Below are positions 1 through 5,957 of a stretch of 6,710 nt of DNA, piece by piece (the stretch's first letter is position 1; every line of letters begins with the position of its first letter). The notes under the pieces were generated by a model that did not search any database, was not told where the DNA came from, and saw only the letters and a list, made by a program, of their open reading frames with translations. The DNA comes from Sulfidibacterium sp964473395. GTDB taxonomy: Bacteria > Bacteroidota > Bacteroidia > Bacteroidales > F082. The position numbers and the translations under genes were made by a program. Location: assembly GCA_964473395.1 (NCBI GenBank), contig CAYYOW010000111.1:1-6710 (forward strand). Direction: 5' to 3'.

Positions 1-1785
1 CCTGAAAACAGGGTCGAATATTTTGTTTCATATTATGACTATTACCAGCCGGAAGCCTATTTGCCGGCAAGCAATACCTATATCGAAAAAGACCTTTCCA
101 TCAATGAGGAAATAGAGAAATTGCGGCTGAGTACTACGTCAGCACTGCTTTCGGGCAGGCGTGATGTGATTGTGGTGAGTTCGGTTTCCTGCATTTATGG
201 TATTGGAAATCCGGAAGATTTTACCAGCAATGTGGTAGTACTGCAAAAGGGTCAGGCGCTGAGCCGCCAGAAGTTGCTGAACGATTTGGTGAATGCACTC
301 TATTCGCGTACTCAGACCGAACTTAACCGCGGAAATTTCAGAGTGAAAGGTGACACGGTAGATGTGTATCCTGCCTATGCCGATGATGCTTTTCGCATTA
401 TTTTCTGGGGCAACGAAATTGAAGCACTGGAGTCCATCGATCCCCTTTCCGGGAAACGAATTAACAGCATGGATACCATCACCATCTATCCGGCTAATAT
501 TTTTGTAACCACCAAAGACAAAATGAGTTCTGCTATTGCCGAGATTCAAATGGATATGCAAAAGCAGGTGGATTATTATCAGGAAATAGGAAAATATCAA
601 GAGGCAAAACGGCTGGCAGACAGGGTGAGCTATGATGTGGAAATGCTGCGTGAGTTGGGTTATTGTTCCGGTATTGAGAATTATTCCCGCTACTTCGATG
701 GACGCAGTTCCGGATCACGTCCTTTTTGTCTGCTCGACTATTTTCCTGATGATTACATTACCATTATCGACGAAAGTCATGTTACCATTCCGCAGGTCAG
801 AGCTATGTATGGTGGCGACCGCTCGCGTAAGCAAAATCTGGTAGAGTACGGCTTTCGCCTTCCCTCGGCCATGGATAACCGCCCGCTGAAATTTGATGAG
901 TTTGAGCAGCTTTCCGGACAAATTATTTATGCCAGCGCCACTCCGGCCGATTATGAGTTGCAAAAGGCGGATGGGGTGGTTGTGGAGCAGATTATCCGGC
1001 CTACGGGCCTGTTGGAGCCGAAGATTGAAGTACGTCCAAGCCTGAATCAGATTGATGATTTGTTGGATGAGGTTGACCGGACAATAAAAGCCGGGCATCG
1101 GGTTTTAGTCACCACGCTTACCAAAAGGATGGCCGAAGAACTAACCAAATATCTCATGGATCTGAACATAAAATCCCGCTATATTCACTCGGATGTGGAT
1201 ACACTGGATCGTATTGAAATTATGCGTGATTTGCGGCTCGGAAATATTGATGTGCTGGTAGGGGTGAACCTTTTGCGCGAAGGACTGGATTTACCGGAAG
1301 TATCGTTGGTGGCTATTTTGGATGCCGACAAAGAGGGCTTCCTGCGGTCAGAACGCTCACTGACACAAACATCTGGCCGTGCAGCCCGGAACTTAGACAG
1401 CAAAGTGATTTTTTATGCTGATAAAATGACCGGCTCCATGCAACGAACAATCGAGGAGACCGACCGGAAACGCGAAAAGCAAATGGCTTATAATATCAAA
1501 TACAACATTACCCCCCGGCAGATTTTCAAGTCCACAGATGCCATTATGGGACAAACAATCGTGGCCGGTTCAAGAAGAGAAAATGAGAAAGTATATGTGG
1601 AAAAAGAAGCCGGTATTGCCGCAGACCCTGTGGTGCAATACATGAGTCGGCAGGCCATTCAGGAAGCTGTCGAAAAGACAAAAAAAGAGATGCAGAAAGC
1701 TGCCAAAGCATTAGACTTTATCGAAGCTGCCCGTCTGCGTGACGAAATGAAAGGGCTGGAGAAACTTTTTGACAACAAAGAATGA
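1..1785 (+). CDS. uvrB: UvrABC system protein B (excision nuclease subunit), 5'-truncated by window edge
   Basis: UvrB is the DNA-damage-verifying helicase-like subunit of cytoplasmic nucleotide excision repair. It is loaded by UvrA and recruits UvrC. The reading frame is open from base 1, so the TTG at 61 is an internal Leu and not a start. 594 codons are present; comparison with E. coli UvrB (673 residues) places the beta-hairpin YYDYYQPEAY at window residues 11-20, so about 80 N-terminal residues, including the Walker A motif, lie outside. Visible in order: the beta-hairpin, the UvrA/UvrC interaction region, the Walker B-type DESH at residues 257-260, an ASATP motif near 315, the C-terminal helicase half (RPTGLLEP, VTTLTKRMAEE, LLREGLDLPEVSL, LDADKEGFLRSERS), and the C-terminal UVR motif around 565-590 (FIEAARLRDEM). 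One oddity: motif VI reads QTSGRAARN where QTIGRAARN is usual. The stop is TGA. Identity is essentially certain. Confidence 0.98.
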   Translation, partial: PENRVEYFVSYYDYYQPEAYLPASNTYIEKDLSINEEIEKLRLSTTSALLSGRRDVIVVSSVSCIYGIGNPEDFTSNVVVLQKGQALSRQKLLNDLVNALYSRTQTELNRGNFRVKGDTVDVYPAYADDAFRIIFWGNEIEALESIDPLSGKRINSMDTITIYPANIFVTTKDKMSSAIAEIQMDMQKQVDYYQEIGKYQEAKRLADRVSYDVEMLRELGYCSGIENYSRYFDGRSSGSRPFCLLDYFPDDYITIIDESHVTIPQVRAMYGGDRSRKQNLVEYGFRLPSAMDNRPLKFDEFEQLSGQIIYASATPADYELQKADGVVVEQIIRPTGLLEPKIEVRPSLNQIDDLLDEVDRTIKAGHRVLVTTLTKRMAEELTKYLMDLNIKSRYIHSDVDTLDRIEIMRDLRLGNIDVLVGVNLLREGLDLPEVSLVAILDADKEGFLRSERSLTQTSGRAARNLDSKVIFYADKMTGSMQRTIEETDRKREKQMAYNIKYNITPRQIFKSTDAIMGQTIVAGSRRENEKVYVEKEAGIAADPVVQYMSRQAIQEAVEKTKKEMQKAAKALDFIEAARLRDEMKGLEKLFDNKE

Positions 1786-1816
1786 TGAAAGACAAAAACC
1801 GAATGAAGATCTTTTC

Positions 1817-1824
1817 TCTATTTG
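1817..1824 (+). promoter_or_regulatory. Possible -7 box (TCTATTTG) upstream of the 467-residue unknown gene
   Basis: TCTATTTG followed by CA matches the Bacteroidota -7 consensus TAnnTTTG at all fixed positions except the second base (C for A). It ends 15 bases before the ATG at 1840, a spacing similar to the better boxes in this window. No good -33 TTG/TTTG element was seen at the expected distance. The gene could equally be read through from uvrB, 54 bases upstream. This is a weak call. Confidence 0.3.
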
Positions 1825-1839
1825 CACTAATCTAAAATT

Positions 1840-3243
1840 ATGAAACACGATATCATTCCCACAAGCAGAAAAGCGCTGCAAATAAACATAGATACGGACT
1901 TCTATGGGACTTTTGCCGAGATTGGCGGAGGACAAGAGGTGGCACGGCAGTTTTTTATGTCGGGAGGTGCTTCGGGAACCATTGCCAAAACTATTTCTGC
2001 TTACGACAAGCGCTTTAGTGATGCCAATTACAATGACAACAAGGAAGGGCGGCACGTTTCGGAAGACAGGCTCAGGAAGATGTTGAGCCACGAGTACCAT
2101 GAAGTGGTGAAGTTGTTGGCGGAAAACAGACCTGAGAGTAGCTTCTTTGCTTTTGCTGACACGGTAGAAGTGCTGAATTACACCAAAATAAATTATGCCC
2201 ATGGCTGGATGGGTGTGAAGTTCCAATTACATTCCGGTGCCAAATCCAATACTGTTACGCTGCATGTCAAACTTTTGGAAAATGATGGCTTGTTGCAGCA
2301 GGCAACTCTGGGAATACTGGGTGTCAACCTGTTGTATGCTTGTAAAAATTTCCACAATGACCCTTCGCGGTTTCTGATTTCGCTTATGGATAACCTATCT
2401 CCGGACAGGTTCCGCATCACTGCCCTCCGTATGTCAGGCCCTGATTTGGATTATGTGGATAACCGGCTATTGGCTGTACAGTTGGTGAAAAACGGTATGG
2501 CGCACGCCATGATGTTCGATAAGCACGGTAATGTTCAGCAACCCTCGGATATGCTTTACAAGAAGAATGTACTGGCTTTTCGCGGTGGCTTTCGACCCAT
2601 AACTTACGTTGCCAGAGATATTTTGCGGAAAAGTATGGAACTCTTTCAAAAGGATGAAGATTACGAGTTGGAAAACACACTCTCCTTTTGCGAAATATCG
2701 CTGAACAACTTACTCTCAAAAGGAGAGGTGGACGATCGTGATTTTCTGGAACGTGTCAACATGCTGAATGATATTGGCCAAAATGTGATGATCTCAGATT
2801 TTAAGGAATACTATAAACTGGTGGATTTTTTCTCCCAGTTTAGCATTAAAAACCTGCGTATAGTAATAGGCGTTCCAACACTGGAAAAAGTGATGGACAA
2901 ACGTTATTATGAGAATCTGAAAGGTGGATTTTTGCAGGCTATGGGGCTACTCTTCCCGGAAAACATGAAACTTTATATCTATCCCACACTTAAGATAGAG
3001 GGAAAGCAAAAGAGGATGGTTAACTCAAAAACCATTGCCATTACTGAAGATATCAGGCTAATCTATGATTACCTGATACAAAACCGACGTATCCTTGACC
3101 TGAAAAGTGAACTGTCGGAACATATGTTTGTAAAGTCACGGGAAGTATTAAAGATGATTCAGGAGGGAAATACCGAATGGGAACAGTATGTGCCCATGAT
3201 CGTGGCAAAGACCATCAAGGAAAAGAAATTATTTTTGAAATAG
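1840..3243 (+). CDS. Conserved-looking protein of unknown function, 467 residues
   Basis: I recognise the overall look of this protein from Bacteroidota genomes but not an established function. The N-terminal third is rich in Gly and motif-like: residues 22-56 contain YGTFAEIGGGQEVARQFF and then GGASGTIAKTISAYD. A second block follows at residues 103-128 (FAFADTVEVLNY, then YAHGWMGVKFQ), and a third around 192-255 (ITALRMSGPDLDYVDNRLLAVQLVKNGM broken over several strands, then KKNVLAFRGGFRPIT). The C-terminal half is charged and probably helical. No signal peptide, membrane segment, Walker motif, zinc ligands or HxGH nucleotidyltransferase motif was seen, so it is probably cytoplasmic and any database name implying an adenylyltransferase or receptor would not be supported by these residues. 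The start is the first ATG after an A/T-rich leader without Shine-Dalgarno. It lies 54 bases after uvrB on the same strand and may be co-transcribed with it. The stop is TAG, 4 bases from the end of the convergent gene. Confidence 0.9.
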   Translation: MKHDIIPTSRKALQINIDTDFYGTFAEIGGGQEVARQFFMSGGASGTIAKTISAYDKRFSDANYNDNKEGRHVSEDRLRKMLSHEYHEVVKLLAENRPESSFFAFADTVEVLNYTKINYAHGWMGVKFQLHSGAKSNTVTLHVKLLENDGLLQQATLGILGVNLLYACKNFHNDPSRFLISLMDNLSPDRFRITALRMSGPDLDYVDNRLLAVQLVKNGMAHAMMFDKHGNVQQPSDMLYKKNVLAFRGGFRPITYVARDILRKSMELFQKDEDYELENTLSFCEISLNNLLSKGEVDDRDFLERVNMLNDIGQNVMISDFKEYYKLVDFFSQFSIKNLRIVIGVPTLEKVMDKRYYENLKGGFLQAMGLLFPENMKLYIYPTLKIEGKQKRMVNSKTIAITEDIRLIYDYLIQNRRILDLKSELSEHMFVKSREVLKMIQEGNTEWEQYVPMIVAKTIKEKKLFLK

Positions 3244-3247
3244 CTGC

Positions 3248-3658
3248 TCAAAAACTTTTGAAAATCCGTGCCTGGGAAACGCCCGGAGCTTTCACGTCAA
3301 TATCTAAAAAATAGCCAAAAGGGGTCTGCACACATTCGTAACCTACATTTTTCATGCGGTCTTCGGCTTTGTCAAAAAGCTCTTTGGTGAAATGCGGTTC
3401 GGCTTTACTCTCCGACAAATGGGCGAAAGAGTGAAGGACAACCTTACGTGTTTCGTTTTTCTTAGCCCCCCATTTTAGATTCTTTACAAGCTTGGTTTCC
3501 ACTGATTTCATATTCTCTTCATCGGCTTCTTCAGTTTGGATAAAAGCTACAAGGCTCTCCTCAAACACAGCCCCTTCATTTATTTCGGGAAACTCTTCCA
3601 GAGTTTTACTAACAGGTTTGTAAGCAAAACGTTCACAATAAATCATCAATAACTTCAT
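3248..3658 (-). CDS. Free-standing homologue of the archaeal threonyl-tRNA synthetase editing domain
   Basis: The 136-residue product resembles, along its whole length, the N-terminal editing domain of archaeal ThrRS (the tRNA-Thr_ED family, DTD-like fold). That domain hydrolyses seryl-tRNA(Thr) mischarged by the synthetase. Matching landmarks in order are the opening strand KLLMIYCERFAY (residues 2-13), VFEESLVAFIQTEEADEEN (31-49), FAHLS with His80 (78-82), and TPFGYF (112-117). The length equals the isolated domain, and no synthetase catalytic domain is attached. In archaeal proteins the PFGYYK segment ends in a lysine reported as important for catalysis and a later Glu also contributes; here the equivalent positions seem to be Leu118 and Gln129, so activity may be altered. 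The start fits the family, which begins directly at the first strand. It is probably monocistronic: divergent from the iron transporter gene and convergent with the unknown gene. Family assignment is confident; the biochemical role (trans-editing, D-aminoacyl-tRNA deacylation or other) is inference. Confidence 0.85.
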   Translation of the reverse strand: MKLLMIYCERFAYKPVSKTLEEFPEINEGAVFEESLVAFIQTEEADEENMKSVETKLVKNLKWGAKKNETRKVVLHSFAHLSESKAEPHFTKELFDKAEDRMKNVGYECVQTPFGYFLDIDVKAPGVSQARIFKSF

Positions 3659-3673
3659 GGGTGCAATTTTTTA

Positions 3674-3681
3674 CAAAGATA
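3674..3681 (-). promoter_or_regulatory. -7 promoter box (TATCTTTG) for the editing-domain gene
   Basis: On the minus strand this reads TATCTTTG, an exact match to the Bacteroidota -7 consensus TAnnTTTG. It ends 15 bases before the ATG at 3658, implying a very short leader (about 10 bases), TAAAAAATTGCACCC, with no Shine-Dalgarno. A possible -33 TTTG lies at 3706-3709, but the 24-base spacing is longer than the usual 19-20. Confidence 0.5.
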
Positions 3682-3738
3682 GAAACTTCGGAGTAAATTC
3701 TCTTTCAAAAGCAGCACAACCATTGTAAATATCAGTCA

Positions 3739-3764
3739 GATCTTAGCCAGGAACCTCTGATCTT
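3739..3764. repeat. Pair of GATCTT direct repeats, 20 bases apart, in the divergent intergenic region
   Basis: GATCTT occurs at 3739-3744 and again at 3759-3764, a centre-to-centre distance of 20 bases, close to two helical turns. A 5-base inverted pair TCAGA (3736-3740) / TCTGA (3756-3760) overlaps them. The repeats sit between the two outward-facing promoter boxes, 41 bases upstream of the box for the iron transporter. The pattern would suit a dimeric regulator, but hexamer repeats are short enough to arise by chance. It does not resemble a Fur box. Confidence 0.2.
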
Positions 3765-3804
3765 CTCGTAGCAATATAAAACAATGCGTGTCTCTGTATT
3801 TTTC

Positions 3805-3812
3805 TATTTTTG
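3805..3812 (+). promoter_or_regulatory. -7 promoter box (TATTTTTG) for the ferritin-like/VIT transporter gene
   Basis: TATTTTTG followed by CA is an exact match to the Bacteroidota -7 consensus TAnnTTTG. It ends 25 bases before the ATG at 3838. It lies downstream of the alternative ATG at 3784, so a transcript starting from this box could not encode the longer form; this favours the 3838 start. A convincing -33 element is not visible. Confidence 0.55.
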
Positions 3813-3837
3813 CACGGGAACAAGAAAAATCAGTTCT

Positions 3838-4710
3838 ATGAAAGAAACGACAGATGTCACTTTTTTGTCGCAGCAGAAAGCCGAAATTACAGAGCATTTT
3901 GTGTATGCCCGGCTGGCAAAGTTGTCAGAAGACGAAAAGAATAAAACGCTATTAATGAATATCTCCAGTGATGAGTTACGCCATTATCATACCTGGAAGA
4001 ATATTACAGGTAAGGAGCTTAAGCCCAGCCGGTTGAAGGTATATTGGTATGTGTTGTTAGCACGCCTTTTAGGGCTGAGCTTCGCACTGAAACTCATGGA
4101 AAGTGGCGAAGTACATGCACAGGAATTTTATGAAAAAGCATCCAAAAAGTATCCGGAGGTAAGTAAGATAGCGCAGGATGAGGAAGCTCACGAAAAGGAA
4201 CTTCTCGGTATTTTGAACGATAAACGGCTTTCCTACGTGGGCGCCATCGTGCTGGGACTGAACGACGCACTGGTGGAACTTACCGGCACACTGGTGGGGC
4301 TGAGTTTTGCATTCAGCGATAACATGGTGATTGGTATTACCGGTCTGATCATGGGCATTGCCGCAGCTTTGTCCATGGCTTCGTCCGGTTACCTCGCCTC
4401 GCAGGAAGAGGAGGAAAAAGAGGACGTCAATCCGATTACAGCGGCCATATACACGGGTGTGGCCTACCTGATAACGGTGCTGCTACTTGTCTTTCCCTAT
4501 TTTCTGTTTTCCAGCACCAAAATCGCCATGGTCGTTATGCTGGGCATGACCCTGCTCATCATTGCCACTTACAATTATTACATTTCGGTGGCCAAAGAGG
4601 TCAATTTCAGAAAGCGGTTTTTAACCATGGCATTGATTTCTCTGGGCGTAGCAGCCGTCTCCTTCGGTATTGGATTCTTGGCCAAAACATGGCTGGGTGT
4701 TTCCATTTAA
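3838..4710 (+). CDS. Ferritin-like di-iron domain fused to VIT1/CCC1-type transporter (MbfA-like, probable iron exporter)
   Basis: This 290-residue inner-membrane protein has two parts. Residues 8-125 form a rubrerythrin/ferritin-like four-helix domain with a complete set of di-iron ligands: Glu16 (ExxxxxxY to Tyr23), Glu46 and His49 (ELRH), Glu91 (ExxxxxxY to Tyr98), and Glu115 and His118 (EEAH). Residues 132-285 form a VIT1/CCC1-type membrane domain with about five hydrophobic segments, the conserved GLNDALVELTG stretch at 140-150, and the SMASSGYLASQEEEE segment at 179-192. Proteins with this architecture (MbfA in alphaproteobacteria) export iron and protect against iron and peroxide stress; the same role here is inferred. 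The frame is also open to an ATG at 3784, but that would add 18 residues that do not belong to the domain and would start upstream of the best promoter box, so 3838 is preferred. No Fur box was recognised. It is convergent with the cystathionine lyase gene, with 53 bases between them. Confidence 0.9.
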   Translation: MKETTDVTFLSQQKAEITEHFVYARLAKLSEDEKNKTLLMNISSDELRHYHTWKNITGKELKPSRLKVYWYVLLARLLGLSFALKLMESGEVHAQEFYEKASKKYPEVSKIAQDEEAHEKELLGILNDKRLSYVGAIVLGLNDALVELTGTLVGLSFAFSDNMVIGITGLIMGIAAALSMASSGYLASQEEEEKEDVNPITAAIYTGVAYLITVLLLVFPYFLFSSTKIAMVVMLGMTLLIIATYNYYISVAKEVNFRKRFLTMALISLGVAAVSFGIGFLAKTWLGVSI

Positions 4711-4750
4711 GTTGCTGGCCACGAATGTTTTCAAAGCGCCTACTTGTAAA

Positions 4751-4770
4751 GGTTTAATCCCTGCTAAACC
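4751..4770 (-). terminator. Weak stem-loop at the end of the cystathionine lyase gene
   Basis: GGTTTA (4751-4756) and TAAACC (4765-4770) form a perfect 6-base inverted repeat with an 8-base loop, overlapping the TAG stop of the leftward gene. On the minus strand the stem is followed by TTTACAAG, only a short T run; on the plus strand there is no T tract. It could end the leftward transcript and partly block the convergent rightward one, but the stem is short. Confidence 0.3.
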
Positions 4771-5924
4771 GTCCTGAGAGCTGTTTCTATATCGTTTATC
4801 AGGTCATCAGCATCCTCCACGCCAACGGATATTCTTATCAGCGTATCGGTAATACCCAGTTTAATTCTGTCCTCCTGCGGTACCGAAGCATGTGTCATCA
4901 AGGCAGGTAATTCGATTAAAGATTCAACACCGCCAAGGCTTTCCGCCAGAGAAAAATAGTGCAGACTTTTGATGAAGTCCTCGGTACTGGCCAGGTCACC
5001 ACTCAGCTCGGCGGTAATCATTCCGCCAAAACCGCTCATCTGTCTTTTTGCCAGGGAAAACTGCGGGTGTGAGGCCAATCCGGGATATATAACTCTTTTT
5101 ACGCGGGGATGCCGCTCCAGGAATTCGGCTATGAGCTGGGCATTTTCAGCATGTCTCTTCATTCGCATACTCAAAGTTTTGATACCTCTCAGAACAATGT
5201 AACTATCAAAAGGAGAAAGGATAGCCCCAACCGAGTTTTGAATAAATTGAATTTTTTCAAATAAGTCTTTATCATTAAGCATCACGGCACCCCCTATAGA
5301 GTCGCTGTGTCCATTGATATATTTTGACGTACTGTGGAGTACAATGTCGGCTCCTAATTCAAGTGGGTTTTGGAAAAACGGGCTCATAAACGTATTGTCA
5401 ACGACAACTACAATTCCGTTTTGTTTTGCAATGGTCGCTATTTCTGCAATATCTGACAGTTTTAACAAAGGATTTGTCGGACTTTCCACCCAGATTAACT
5501 TTGTCTTTTCAGTAATTGCACTTTCTATCTCCACCGGCAAGGAAGTATCCACAAAACTGAAGTTTATCCCGTAGTTTGCAGCAAATACCTTTCTGAACAA
5601 ACGTTGGGTACCGCCATATAGATCATCGGTTGCAATAACATGGTCGCCGGTTTTCAGGAGTGCCATCAGGACACTTGTTTCGGCAGCCAGCCCTGAAGCA
5701 AAAGCCAGCCCGAATTGTGCTTTCTCAATGGCAGCCAGCTTTTGTTCCAAAGTTCTTCTGGTAGGATTTGACGAACGTGAATATTCGAGTCCTGCCGTGG
5801 GTGTTTCTACTTCCTCGCGGGCAAATGTTGTTGATAAGTGTAAAGGGGCGATGACATCACCGCTGGCACCTTCGCGGAAATCCGGCTTCTCACCGGTGTG
5901 TATGCTTCTTGTTGAAAATTTCAT
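4764..5924 (-). CDS. Cystathionine gamma-lyase / gamma-synthase family PLP enzyme
   Basis: This 386-residue cytoplasmic enzyme belongs to the Cys/Met-metabolism PLP family (fold type I) and has its full usual length. Visible active-site elements are YSR at 48-50 (Tyr and Arg bind the neighbouring subunit's cofactor phosphate), ASGLAA at 76-81, LYGGT with the stacking Tyr103, ESPTNP at 147-152, DNTF with Asp176 at the pyridine nitrogen, the Schiff-base Lys201 in HSTSKY, and SLGGVESLIELPALMTHASVP at 329-349 (split here by position only). Glu338 sits where gamma-lyases carry the Glu linked to gamma-specificity. With cystathionine beta-synthase directly upstream, the best reading is a lyase that turns cystathionine into cysteine, 2-oxobutyrate and ammonia. 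A cystathionine gamma-synthase or O-acyl-homoserine sulfhydrylase (often named metB) cannot be excluded from sequence alone. It starts 33 bases after the upstream stop, behind an A/T-rich spacer with no Shine-Dalgarno and no separate promoter box seen, so co-transcription is likely. Confidence 0.93.
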   Translation of the reverse strand: MKFSTRSIHTGEKPDFREGASGDVIAPLHLSTTFAREEVETPTAGLEYSRSSNPTRRTLEQKLAAIEKAQFGLAFASGLAAETSVLMALLKTGDHVIATDDLYGGTQRLFRKVFAANYGINFSFVDTSLPVEIESAITEKTKLIWVESPTNPLLKLSDIAEIATIAKQNGIVVVVDNTFMSPFFQNPLELGADIVLHSTSKYINGHSDSIGGAVMLNDKDLFEKIQFIQNSVGAILSPFDSYIVLRGIKTLSMRMKRHAENAQLIAEFLERHPRVKRVIYPGLASHPQFSLAKRQMSGFGGMITAELSGDLASTEDFIKSLHYFSLAESLGGVESLIELPALMTHASVPQEDRIKLGITDTLIRISVGVEDADDLINDIETALRTV

Positions 5925-5957
5925 GATATAAATGTTATAAATGATTGTTTCAGTAAA

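Noticed and set aside
61..63. TTG as an alternative start codon giving a 574-residue UvrB
   Set aside because: The frame is open to base 1 and the upstream 20 residues include the conserved UvrB beta-hairpin, so this is an internal Leu of a gene cut by the window edge.
139..1403. Long minus-strand open frames opposite uvrB (139-600, 715-1098, 1185-1403)
   Set aside because: They lie wholly within a certain UvrB coding region, have no family resemblance and show low-complexity, His/Ser/Arg-rich shadow composition.
1711..2719. Minus-strand open frames opposite the 467-residue gene (1711-2226, 2193-2420, 2417-2719)
   Set aside because: They overlap each other and the coherent plus-strand gene, and their translations show no domain-like pattern.
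1840..3243. Reading the 467-residue protein as a nicotinate-nucleotide adenylyltransferase or a TonB-dependent receptor
   Set aside because: No HxGH nucleotidyltransferase motif, no signal peptide and no beta-barrel or plug features are visible.
3248..3261. A/T palindrome TCAAAA-AC-TTTTGA as a bidirectional terminator
   Set aside because: The stem is entirely weak A/T pairs apart from one C-G pair, with a 2-base loop and no proper T tract; it is also inside the coding end of the minus-strand gene.
3274..3291. CTGGG-AAACG-CCCGG hairpin-like stretch near the gene junction
   Set aside because: The stem is only 5 pairs with a wobble, lies within the editing-domain coding sequence and has no T run after it.
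3659..3837. Fur box or riboswitch upstream of the iron transporter
   Set aside because: No GATAAT-type inverted repeat was found, and the leader after the promoter box (about 25 bases) is too short for a known riboswitch.
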